A stretch of DNA of 64,000 nucleotides, from the NCBI GenBank assembly GCA_003611875.1, contig RAYY01000001.1, forward strand, positions 186,001 to 250,000, given 5' to 3'. The notes below the pieces were generated by a model. The model made no database searches and was not told where the DNA came from. It worked only from the letters and a program-made list of their open reading frames with translations. A program made the position numbers and the translations under genes. The stretch is from a bacterium D16-56 (GTDB lineage: Bacteria; Bacillota; Clostridia; Lachnospirales; Lachnospiraceae). Positions 36,453 through 43,939 of the stretch are shown piece by piece. Within the stretch, counting starts at the first letter, position 1. Each line of letters begins with the position of its first letter.

Positions 36453-37100
36453 TTACAAATCATCCTCTGCTGCAATCAGCTCCCGCCCATAAGGCAATTT
36501 CTCAATCCACTCACAAAATACATGCCACTCATCCAGCTTGTGATGCCTTCTGGCATAATAAATGTTAACCAACGTCTCATAATTTAAAGAGCAGGTACGC
36601 ATCTGATTATAGCTGGACGGCAAAAGCTGGATCATGTCATACCAGTCTTCCTTGCTTTTGGTCTCCAGATATCTTTGCCGGATCTTCTCCAGCTGCTCCA
36701 CCACTGCTTCCATGAAACGCGCTGTCTCCGGCGTCATCCGGTCGCAGCTGAAATCCTCCCGCTCAAAAGGCTTTCTGTGAATCCGATGCATGGTGCTGGT
36801 AGAATTGGCAACCGTGGCCACCTTGTAGGTATCATATTCCTTCCACCAATATAAAGGCGCCGTAATATCCACGGACACAAAAATCTGCCGGATAAATTTC
36901 CTGTGGTCACTGCCCGCCTTCCGAAGCCGGACAGCCAAATCCAAGTCATTGGGTCCCAGTACGTAATTCCCCTCATGGTCATAGCTGCTGTCCATCCGGC
37001 TCCAGCTGTTCATAGGATTCCTGGCTCCCCGCATGGCATTCTCCAGGTTCATCACGCTGGTGCGCTCTAATTTTATCATAATAATCCGGATTCCTTTCAT
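36453..37100 (-). CDS. Conserved protein of unknown function, faint ThyX-like pattern
   Basis: 215 aa, cytoplasmic, with no signal or membrane segment. Distinctive blocks are NAMRGARNPMNSW, LGPNDLDLAVRLRKAGSDHRK, VDITAPLYWWKEYDTYKVAT, NSTSTMHRI and NQMRTCSLNYETL. The order (aromatic/charged block, then a WKE...T...NSTSTMH block) faintly recalls ThyX flavin-dependent thymidylate synthases and some phage proteins. The ThyX RHR signature is absent, so no activity is assigned. The start is uncertain: an ATG at 37079 (MIKLERTS) is also possible. Confidence 0.7.
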   Translation of the reverse strand: MKGIRIIMIKLERTSVMNLENAMRGARNPMNSWSRMDSSYDHEGNYVLGPNDLDLAVRLRKAGSDHRKFIRQIFVSVDITAPLYWWKEYDTYKVATVANSTSTMHRIHRKPFEREDFSCDRMTPETARFMEAVVEQLEKIRQRYLETKSKEDWYDMIQLLPSSYNQMRTCSLNYETLVNIYYARRHHKLDEWHVFCEWIEKLPYGRELIAAEDDL

Positions 37101-37270
37101 TTCCTTCCGATGTTTTTAGATTATTTTAATGTTAGGTTATTTTATATTATAGCGAAACAAAAGGACTGTGACAAGCATTAATTTTATTAGGAACCGTCCG
37201 GGAGCAGCCCCACTACGCCTGCGTTTTTGACCTGCACACTCAAAAAAACATTCTGCGTGATTGGTCCAGT

Positions 37271-37290
37271 TATTTGCCGAACGATGACCC
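37271..37290 (-). repeat. CATTCGGCAAA dispersed motif, inverted partial copy
   Basis: On the minus strand it reads ATCGTTCGGCAAATA, 14/15 identical to the inner part of 26813-26842. The preceding stretch 37203-37240 (CACTACGCCTGCGTTTTT) loosely resembles the centre of the 162-bp element at 14794-14955. Confidence 0.45.
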
Positions 37291-37292
37291 AG

Positions 37293-38609
37293 TTATCCGC
37301 GGGTTCCCAAAAGATAATTAATAAACTGCTGTGCCGTCCGCCCGGAAATACCCCCATGGCTCAGCTCCCATTTATTTGCCTCAGCACAAAGCTCCTTCTC
37401 CTCCATATCAATGCCCGCCCTTCTGGCCAGCTCTGTCACAATATGGAAATATTCCTTCGGGGAGGGCTTGGAGTAGCTGATGGTCACGCCGAACCGATTG
37501 ACTAAGGACAGCTTCTCCTCCATGGTATCCGACCGGTGCATGCCATTGCTGCTCTCCATATCGTCCCGGTCACTCCAATTCTCCTTGATCAGATGGCGCC
37601 GGTTGGAGGTAGCATAGATCAGGATGTTGTCCGGCCTGGTCTCCACGCCGCCCTCTATGACTGCCTTTAAAAACTTATACTCCACCTCAAACTCCTCAAA
37701 GGAAAGGTCATCCATATAAATAATAAACTTATAATTCCGGTTCTTGATCCGGGCAATCACGGTGGATAAATCCTGAAACTGATGCTTATAGATCTCGATC
37801 ATCCGCAGCCCATGAGGATAAAAAGCATTGACAATGGCTTTAATGCTGGTAGATTTTCCTGTGCCGCTGTCGCCAAAAAGCAGTACATTGTTGGCCTTCT
37901 TTCCTTGGACAAAGGCCATGGTATTGTCCCTTAGCTTCTTTTTTTGAATCTCATATCCCACCAGATCATCCAGCATCACGGTATCCATGTTGTTGATGGC
38001 ATGAAATACCACATCCCCGTCTGATCCGGAGGAAATCCGGAATGCCTTATTCAGTCCGAACATGCCCACGCCATAATCCTTATAAAAACCGGTCACACAG
38101 TCAAAGAAATCATTCTCATCCATTGCCTGTTCCAGACGAAGGCTTAATGCCTGCACCTTTTCACTGACATTCTTATTGTACATCAGCTCCTTTTTTCCGA
38201 TGGCCTGATAATGGGAGATTCTGCGGAAGCAATCCACCCCCAGATACTCCTCCAGCCTGGAAAAATCATAATCAAACAGCTCTTTAAAGGCACGGAAATC
38301 CCCCTTGGCAAAATAATTAACACTCCCCTCATTGGCCCCCACCTTCTCACAGGTAATACTAAACGGGTTTTCACTGGTAATCAGAAGATACGTCAGGTAA
38401 TTATGCCATAAATTCTTATCAAATCCATAATCCGTAGCCACCTGCAGAAGATGCTTCATCTGGGTAAATACCCGTGTCACCAGCTCCTCCTTTTTCTGGG
38501 TTCCCTCATCCATCTGCCGCACAATGTCCGCCAGCTCCATGAGAATCGTGTCTTTTGGCATATCGCCGTAGATCAACAGTCTGGAAACAATCTTGTACAT
38601 AGTCATCAT
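37293..38609 (-). CDS. DUF815-family AAA ATPase
   Basis: 438 aa. An N-terminal helical region (~1-190) is followed by an ATPase core with Walker A LLFGDSGTGKSTSIKAIV and Walker B KFIIYMDDLSFEEFE, then a sensor region IYATSNRRHLIKE and a C-terminal lid ending HGGISGRTAQQFINYLLG. DUF815 proteins are widespread cytoplasmic ATPases without an established role. The start codon is uncertain between the two Met at the N-terminus. It is separated by 166 nt from the HPr-like gene upstream. Confidence 0.9.
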   Translation of the reverse strand: MMTMYKIVSRLLIYGDMPKDTILMELADIVRQMDEGTQKKEELVTRVFTQMKHLLQVATDYGFDKNLWHNYLTYLLITSENPFSITCEKVGANEGSVNYFAKGDFRAFKELFDYDFSRLEEYLGVDCFRRISHYQAIGKKELMYNKNVSEKVQALSLRLEQAMDENDFFDCVTGFYKDYGVGMFGLNKAFRISSGSDGDVVFHAINNMDTVMLDDLVGYEIQKKKLRDNTMAFVQGKKANNVLLFGDSGTGKSTSIKAIVNAFYPHGLRMIEIYKHQFQDLSTVIARIKNRNYKFIIYMDDLSFEEFEVEYKFLKAVIEGGVETRPDNILIYATSNRRHLIKENWSDRDDMESSNGMHRSDTMEEKLSLVNRFGVTISYSKPSPKEYFHIVTELARRAGIDMEEKELCAEANKWELSHGGISGRTAQQFINYLLGTRG

Positions 38610-38661
38610 CCTCGTCTTCTATTATGAAATGTTCTTCTCCTGGAAATATCTTTGGGGACAT

Positions 38662-38691
38662 TTCCCTATCATTCGGCAAAGAACGCTGCTC
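38662..38691. repeat. CATTCGGCAAA dispersed motif, copy 2
   Basis: 27/30 identical to 26813-26842, with ATATCAC following both. It lies about 50 nt upstream of the DUF815 gene. Confidence 0.6.
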
Positions 38692-38775
38692 TTGAGTATA
38701 ATATCACAAATCAGGATTCCAGGCAATAAAAAACGAACCCCCATAACGCTTAAAAGGGATCCGCTCTTTTCTTTC

Positions 38776-39006
38776 CTACGCTGCAATGTACTTTTCTATA
38801 TCCTGACATAGCTGACTGCACTCATCTGCATAAATGCTTAAGCTCACTACCTGATTCAGCCCCAAAACCATAATCCCCAGCAGAGACTTGGCATCTACCA
38901 CCACGCTGCCCCTGCTTAAATCCATTGCATAAGGATACCGCTCCACCCGATTCACAAAATCTGCCACTTCCCTGGGGGTTGTAAATTTCACTTTCAGTCT
39001 GCTCAT
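38776..39006 (-). CDS. HPr-like protein lacking the phosphorylatable histidine
   Basis: 76 aa with the HPr fold pattern. The regulatory-serine helix is well kept (DAKSLLGIMVLGL aligns with the HPr Ser46 region). The active-site loop, normally HARPA, reads TPREV, so His15 is replaced by Thr while the neighbouring Arg remains. It cannot carry PTS phosphate in the usual way. It might still bind HPr kinase, CcpA or another partner, which is an inference. It stands alone between cbiA and the DUF815 gene. Confidence 0.8.
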   Translation of the reverse strand: MSRLKVKFTTPREVADFVNRVERYPYAMDLSRGSVVVDAKSLLGIMVLGLNQVVSLSIYADECSQLCQDIEKYIAA

Positions 39007-39104
39007 TCCTTCATCTCCTTCTCCTGATAAACTGCACGTCTGTTTGTTTCTCTTTATGATTTTTTCCAGCTTTGCTGACTTTATACCGCTTCAAACAAAG
39101 CCTT

Positions 39105-40451
39105 CTAAGTTTTTTCAAGAAACTGCAGAATCCAATCCTTCCCCGAAGCATAATACAGATGGGGAAACCCTGCAATCATCCTGTCTGTCACAACCATACA
39201 GTCCCATTCCCGGTCCCCCAAAGGCTTCACTGCCCTGAAAGCCTCTCCCGGCCGCGTACTGTCCCAATAATGAAACTCATGGGCTCTGGCCATCCTTCTG
39301 CCCTGTCTGTCATACAACACGATATAACCAAACCGGGACAGTCTTTCCGTTCGGTATCCCCTGCCTTCAATCAATCCTGTCATGGGATAAGATCCCCCGT
39401 CCATCCCCTCCAGCATTTCATGCAGATAAAGAAATCCTCCGCATTCCGCAAGAAACTTGATCCCCTGCTTTTCTGCCATCCGCAATTCCCTCAGCATGGC
39501 CTGATTTTCTGACAGCTCCTTTGCATACCTCTCCGGATATCCGCCTCCTAACAAAATTGCCGAAATCCCGGCACAGGGCAGGCACGAATCGTGAAGAGGG
39601 CTGAAGGGAATCAGCTTCCAGCCATTATCCTCCAGCCAGTCTAGATTCTCCTGATAATAAAAGCAAAATGCCTCATCCCTTGCCACGGCAATCCTTTTCA
39701 CCCTCTTCCCTTCAGATCCGGAGCTTTTCCTTTGCTCTCTGCCTCTCTGTACAGGCGGCGCTTCCCCCGCCAGCTTTAAAAGACCCTCCACATCCAGACA
39801 GGACTCCAGCCGGTCTGCCAAAGCCTCCATCCTCTCACGCAGCCTGGCCTGCTCCCCAGGAAGAGTCAATCCCAGATGGCGGCTCTCCCACTCTGCCTCT
39901 TTACAGGCCGGAACCGCTCCATAGAGGCAGACCCCTAATTCCTCCAGATATGGCCGCAGCCTTTCTGCCATGGCCGGCCCGGTCCGATTCAGAATCACCC
40001 CGCGTATGCGGCTGTCTGGCCTGTATTCCAGAAAGCCTTTTATCTCTGCTGCCAAAGACAGACTGCTTTTCTTCCCATCCACCACCAGAACCACCGGCGT
40101 ATCCGTAATCTGACTAATCTCATAGGCGCTGGCGTGTGTGCTGATTCCGGCCACCCCGTCATAATATCCCATAACCCCCTCTATGACAGCCATGTCCGCA
40201 TCCTTTGCCTTTTCCTCAAAAAGCGCCTTCACCTGCTCTGGCGGCAAAAAAAAGCTGTCCAGATTATATCCGGCAATTCCCAGAATATATCGATGAAACA
40301 TAGGATCAATATAGTCCGGCCCGCATTTAAAGGATACACAGGAAAGCTTCCGTCTTTTCAGAATTTCCAGTATTCCACAGGTAATTACGGTTTTCCCGCT
40401 GCCGCTGCAGGGAGCTGCAAGCAAAAGTCTGGAAAGTTTTTTCATTTTCAT
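39105..40451 (-). CDS. cbiA: Cobyrinate a,c-diamide synthase
   Basis: 448 aa. An N-terminal ATPase domain starts LLLAAPCSGSGKTVITCGILE, with CGPDYIDPMFH and VIEGVMGYYDGV. A C-terminal class I glutamine amidotransferase domain has the nucleophile in FLAECGGFLYLHEMLEG and the catalytic His near AHEFHYWDS. It amidates carboxylates a and c of cobyrinic acid in cobalamin synthesis. GGAG lies 8 nt before the ATG. It is isolated from the cbiD-cbiG genes at the right edge of the window, and no cobalamin riboswitch was seen upstream. Confidence 0.94.
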   Translation of the reverse strand: MKMKKLSRLLLAAPCSGSGKTVITCGILEILKRRKLSCVSFKCGPDYIDPMFHRYILGIAGYNLDSFFLPPEQVKALFEEKAKDADMAVIEGVMGYYDGVAGISTHASAYEISQITDTPVVLVVDGKKSSLSLAAEIKGFLEYRPDSRIRGVILNRTGPAMAERLRPYLEELGVCLYGAVPACKEAEWESRHLGLTLPGEQARLRERMEALADRLESCLDVEGLLKLAGEAPPVQRGREQRKSSGSEGKRVKRIAVARDEAFCFYYQENLDWLEDNGWKLIPFSPLHDSCLPCAGISAILLGGGYPERYAKELSENQAMLRELRMAEKQGIKFLAECGGFLYLHEMLEGMDGGSYPMTGLIEGRGYRTERLSRFGYIVLYDRQGRRMARAHEFHYWDSTRPGEAFRAVKPLGDREWDCMVVTDRMIAGFPHLYYASGKDWILQFLEKT

Positions 40452-40562
40452 AAATTATTCTCCGACCAATATATAACAAAAAACAACGATATCACTTACG
40501 ATACCGCTGTCTTCCGTCTTACACCTATGATGGAATAAAATCTTAAATCATCAAAAAATCAG

Positions 40563-40646
40563 TGCGGGTAGCCGGACTTGAACCGGCACGGGATTGCTCC
40601 CGAGAGATTTTAAGTCTCTTGTGTCTGCCTATTCCACCATACCCGC
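40563..40646 (-). tRNA. tRNA-Leu (anticodon TAA)
   Basis: 84 nt on the minus strand. The acceptor GCGGGTA pairs with TACCCGC. Anticodon loop ACTTAAAAT gives TAA. A long variable arm is present as expected for a class II tRNA. 3' CCA is not encoded. It is the last gene in the five-tRNA cluster. Confidence 0.95.
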
Positions 40647-40744
40647 ATTTAGAAAATCATATCCGAAAATATGTACAACACGTACAATCTTCCTGGATAA
40701 ATCCATTCCCCGGCAAAATGTATCTCTGTACATTTCACAGGAAG

Positions 40745-40818
40745 CGACCCGGATGGGATTCGAACCCACGACCTCCGCCGTGACAGGGCGGCGCTCTAAC
40801 CAGCTGAGCCACCGGGCC
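40745..40818 (-). tRNA. tRNA-Asp (anticodon GTC)
   Basis: 74 nt. The acceptor GGCCCGG pairs with CCGGGTC, with G as discriminator. Anticodon loop CTGTCAC reads GTC. The T arm is GTGGGTTCGAATCCCAT. CCA is not encoded. Confidence 0.96.
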
Positions 40819-40893
40819 AGATCATACTTTGACAATCACCTGGCCTCTGCCGCAGGTGCTTGTCCGCTATGCGTACTACCGATGAAGAAAAAA

Positions 40894-40967
40894 TGGACCT
40901 TCGGGGACTCGAACCCAGGACCGACCGGTTATGAGCCGGTTGCTCTAACCAACTGAGCTAAAGGTCC
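40894..40967 (-). tRNA. tRNA with anticodon CAT (Ile2 or elongator Met)
   Basis: 74 nt. The acceptor GGACCTT pairs with AAGGTCC, discriminator A. The anticodon loop CTCATAA gives CAT. The GGACCTTTAGCTCAG 5' half resembles Firmicute tRNA-Ile2, whose C34 is modified to lysidine, but elongator tRNA-Met cannot be excluded by eye. It is not an initiator: the anticodon stem lacks three G-C pairs. Confidence 0.9.
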
Positions 40968-40983
40968 GAAACTTTACTGCAAA

Positions 40984-41055
40984 TGACCCCAACGAGATTC
41001 GAACTCGTGTTACCGCCGTGAAAGGGCGATGTCTTAACCGCTTGACCATGGGGCC
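40984..41055 (-). tRNA. tRNA-Glu (anticodon TTC)
   Basis: 72 nt. The acceptor GGCCCCA pairs with TGGGGTC, discriminator A. The anticodon loop CTTTCAC reads TTC. CCA is not encoded. Confidence 0.95.
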
Positions 41056-41084
41056 AGAAATCATGCTGGTCACCATGGACCGAA

Positions 41085-41157
41085 CTCCCCGAGTAGGACT
41101 TGAACCTACGACAGCGCGGTTAACAGCCGCGTGCTCTACCGACTGAGCTATCGAGGA
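41085..41157 (-). tRNA. tRNA-Asn (anticodon GTT)
   Basis: 73 nt. The acceptor TCCTCGA pairs with TCGGGGA, discriminator G. The anticodon loop CTGTTAA reads GTT. It is the first tRNA after the cluster promoter. Confidence 0.95.
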
Positions 41158-41178
41158 ATATTGATGAGCAACGAGGGT

Positions 41179-41208
41179 ATTATACAACACCACTCGCCGC
41201 TCTGTCAA
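41179..41208 (-). promoter_or_regulatory. Strong promoter of the tRNA cluster
   Basis: Minus strand: TTGACA (41203-41208), 18-nt spacer, TATAAT (41179-41184). Both hexamers are perfect consensus, as expected for stable RNA genes. It fires about 15 nt ahead of tRNA-Asn. Confidence 0.85.
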
Positions 41209-41249
41209 GGAATTTTACAAATTTCTTTTTGTAATAATGAAAATCGAAA

Positions 41250-42272
41250 TCATTCTCCTGCAATCACCATATCCTTTGTGATCTCCTCCAGCCCATGAGC
41301 CCCGCACATCGCCATGGTATCCTTCAATTCTCCCCCAAGCCGGTTCACCAGCTCCTCTACTCCTTCTGCCCCGCCTCCGTACACTGCGGTCACAAAGGGA
41401 CGGCAGATCAGCACTCCGTCTGCCCCCAATGCCAATGCCTTGAAAATATCCGTACCGCTTCGGATTCCTCCATCCACCAGCACTGTCACGGCCCCGGCCA
41501 TCTCCTTTGCAATGGCAGGAAGCACTTCTGCTGTGGACGGACACTGATCCAGCACTCGGCCGCCATGGTTGGACACCACGATTGCCGCTGCCCCTGCCTC
41601 TCTTGCCTTTGCCGCTCCCTTTACAGTCATAATACCCTTTACAATAAAAGGAATCCCTGCCTCCTTGATAATCTGCGTCAATTCCTGCACCGTCTTGCTG
41701 CCTGCCGGCGGGTCCATATTCTTAAGAAAAGGCAGGCCAGCCGCATCTATATCCATGGCAGCGGCAAAAGCGCCGGATTCCCGGACCAGCTTTAATTTCT
41801 CCCGGATGGTTTCCAGATTCCAGGGCTTTATCGTAGGCACTCCCGCCCCGCCTGCCCTTTTGATGGCGCCGGCAGCCGCCTTCATCACCATGGGATCCGT
41901 CCCGTCTCCCGTAAAAGCCGCAATTCCCATCCGTTCACAGGATGGAACCAGAATCTCATTATATTCTGCATCACTGTATTGATCACCATAATGCAGCTTG
42001 ACTGCACCTGCCGGTCCGGCAAAAAACGGATAGGCAAACTCCCGCCCCAGCAAACGGCAATGGGTATCCACCGGACGGTTTTCACACAAGGTATCCATTT
42101 GCACACGGATTTCTTTCCATTTATCATAATTGCGAATGGCCGTATCCCCAACGCCCTTGGCTCCCGGTCCCGGAATCTGATTTCTGCAGGCACGCCCGCT
42201 GCACACCTGGCATCCTTTGCAATATGGCCCCAGGCACATCCTGGCCCTCTCTAAAACTTCCTGGTATGTCAT
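41250..42272 (-). CDS. FMN-dependent alpha-hydroxy-acid oxidising/dehydrogenase-family protein with N-terminal Cys motif
   Basis: 340 aa. The TIM-barrel and FMN signatures of the L-lactate/glycolate oxidase family are clear: FFAGPAGAVKLHYG, VSNHGGRVLDQCPST (catalytic His and Arg), VDGGIRSGTDIFKALALGADGVLICRP. The first 30 residues carry Cys13, 18, 21, 24 and 29 (C-x4-C-x2-C-x2-C-x4-C), which is not part of the classical oxidases and looks like a metal or Fe-S site. In an anaerobe it is more likely a dehydrogenase than an oxidase. AGGAGG precedes the ATG. Substrate unknown. Confidence 0.88.
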   Translation of the reverse strand: MTYQEVLERARMCLGPYCKGCQVCSGRACRNQIPGPGAKGVGDTAIRNYDKWKEIRVQMDTLCENRPVDTHCRLLGREFAYPFFAGPAGAVKLHYGDQYSDAEYNEILVPSCERMGIAAFTGDGTDPMVMKAAAGAIKRAGGAGVPTIKPWNLETIREKLKLVRESGAFAAAMDIDAAGLPFLKNMDPPAGSKTVQELTQIIKEAGIPFIVKGIMTVKGAAKAREAGAAAIVVSNHGGRVLDQCPSTAEVLPAIAKEMAGAVTVLVDGGIRSGTDIFKALALGADGVLICRPFVTAVYGGGAEGVEELVNRLGGELKDTMAMCGAHGLEEITKDMVIAGE

Positions 42273-42358
42273 ACCTTCCTCCTATTGATCGCTCGTTATT
42301 TAGAACATGTCTGAAAATTCATCTCCGTGGTCTGCTGCCTTCCCCAGTCCTTCTGGAA

Positions 42359-42628
42359 TTAATTGGCCATCTGAAAGCCCCGCTCCTTTTTCAGGGACAT
42401 GTCCGTCACCTCCATATCCTCAATCTGAATATAAGGCTGCTTATGAAGCGCTGTCACCATGTCCCAGATCACGTTCTCCTCTCCCTGGGCCTCTAGCTCA
42501 ACCCGGCCGTCCCACAAATTCTGCACATAGCCGGTCAGCCCTAAGGACTGGGCAATTCGGCATGCCTGGAACCGGAACCCTACCCCTTGAACACGCCCGG
42601 AAAAGTAAAAATGCTTTCTTGTTTTCAT
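42359..42628 (-). CDS. acyP: Acylphosphatase
   Basis: About 89 aa from ATG 42628 (MKTRKHFYF), 6 nt after AGGAGG. The catalytic arginine is in [10 protein letters not shown] and the catalytic Asn in [12 protein letters not shown], the two signatures of the family. It hydrolyses acyl phosphates such as acetyl or carbamoyl phosphate in the cytoplasm. The C-terminus ends in ERGFQMAN, typical F/Y-x-I/M termination. Confidence 0.93.
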   Translation of the reverse strand: MKTRKHFYFSGRVQGVGFRFQACRIAQSLGLTGYVQNLWDGRVELEAQGEENVIWDMVTALHKQPYIQIEDMEVTDMSLKKERGFQMAN

Positions 42629-42725
42629 GGAAATCCTCCTGTCAACCTCAGGGACTGTCTCAAAAATAATATGCACCTATTATTTCGTGGCAGTTCCTTA
42701 TTTTCCTCTGATTTAAAACAGATTC

Positions 42726-43508
42726 TCACACCATAAAAAACTCTGCTTCCTTCCTCTCTGCACAGACCTTTTTCAGCTTCTGTTTTACTGCCAGCAGCAT
42801 CACAGGATGAATCCGGCGGGCACCTGACGGACACTGCCTGACACAGCGCATACAAACCATACACCGTTCTGAATCGGTGATCTTCGGATCCGTTCTGGAA
42901 ATTGCCTGCACAGGGCAATTCTGCACACACAAACCGCACTTTTTACAAGAAGGCCCTGCCTTGATCTTTAAGGGTACTCCGTGATATTTGCGGAACGGCC
43001 TGCTGCCCGGCGTCTTCAGATCTCCGATCCGATAATTGCTTTCCAGCTCCCAAAACCGCCTTCCCAGATCCCTTGTAAAATACTTCAGCTTTTTTCGGTC
43101 CTGCTTGTCCGGCCTCCCCTGGGCAATGGACCTTACTATATTGTGCTCTGCCGGCACGGCTGCCGCCGCCACAGGCCGGAAGCCCTGTCTTATGAGAATC
43201 AGCTTAAGCTCCAAAAGGGCGTCCTCATATGCCCGGTTTCCGTAAGTCACCACCAATACTGCCGCTGTTCTGCGGCCATGAAGTTTTTTTAACCGCTCTG
43301 CTGCCACAGCAGGCACCCGTCCCCCATACACCGGCACCCCGACCAGCACTGCCTCGTTTTCCAAAAAATGATATTCCGGACGTTTCCCCGGGCCTGTAAG
43401 ATCCAACCGAGCCGGACAGTCGGAAAGCTGACCTGCAATCAGCTCCATTACTGTCTTTGTATTCCCTGTAGGACTGAAATATACACTGGTAATCTGTCTG
43501 ATATTCAT
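42726..43508 (-). CDS. EFR1-type flavodoxin-ferredoxin protein
   Basis: 260 aa. An N-terminal flavodoxin-like domain (~1-150) has the FMN phosphate loop YFSPTGNTKTVME and VGVPVYGGRVPAVA. A C-terminal two-cluster ferredoxin domain has CKKCGLCVQNCPVQAI and CMVCMRCVRQCPSGAR, that is, two CxxCxxCxxxCP motifs. EFR1 proteins are annotated as cytoplasmic electron carriers in Clostridia with no fixed partner. It is in the same direction as acyP, 97 nt upstream of it. Confidence 0.9.
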   Translation of the reverse strand: MNIRQITSVYFSPTGNTKTVMELIAGQLSDCPARLDLTGPGKRPEYHFLENEAVLVGVPVYGGRVPAVAAERLKKLHGRRTAAVLVVTYGNRAYEDALLELKLILIRQGFRPVAAAAVPAEHNIVRSIAQGRPDKQDRKKLKYFTRDLGRRFWELESNYRIGDLKTPGSRPFRKYHGVPLKIKAGPSCKKCGLCVQNCPVQAISRTDPKITDSERCMVCMRCVRQCPSGARRIHPVMLLAVKQKLKKVCAERKEAEFFMV

Positions 43509-43538
43509 TACAATCCTCCACCACGTTACTGTTAATCT

Positions 43539-43835
43539 CTAAAAATGCCCTGCCAAAAATTCTTCATTCAGCCATCCCACTGCCTCCCAGAGCCCGTCCT
43601 CATGAAACGGAAAATCTTTTTTATGTTTTTTTTCTTCTTCCGTTTTTTCATAATTAAACGGCTCAGGCCAGATAACCGCTTCTAATACGGTTTCTGTTTT
43701 CTTCTCCTTTTCCTGGTCGTCCTGTCCTTTTGCTCGTTCCGCCTTCTTTAAAAGATAACGCATCCCCTTATAACTTCCGGTAAAACGGCTCCTTTTCAGA
43801 AAAGCAATAGAAATCTGGCCATGCAGCTCAATCAT
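43539..43835 (-). CDS. Small hypothetical protein
   Basis: 98 aa. It starts MIELHGQISIAFLKRS, then a very charged middle (KKAERAKGQDDQEKEKKTE) and an aromatic C-terminal part (EAVIWPEPFNYEKT, FHEDGLWEAVGWLNEEF). No membrane segment, signal or known motif is seen. Conserved-looking ends suggest a real gene. It lies between the EFR1 gene and the helicase operon on the same strand. Confidence 0.6.
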   Translation of the reverse strand: MIELHGQISIAFLKRSRFTGSYKGMRYLLKKAERAKGQDDQEKEKKTETVLEAVIWPEPFNYEKTEEEKKHKKDFPFHEDGLWEAVGWLNEEFLAGHF

Positions 43836-43939
43836 TCTGATTCCCCCTCTGCAGCTTTCTCCAAAATGTCTTTTCTATTATTGTACCGGGAATCCTCTCA
43901 AATGTCCACCTGAATTTCTTGCTGCCATGGATGGGCCTG

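Noticed and set aside
40452-40562. Cobalamin riboswitch ahead of cbiA
   Set aside because: The gap to the tRNA gene is only about 110 nt and lacks a recognisable B12-box.
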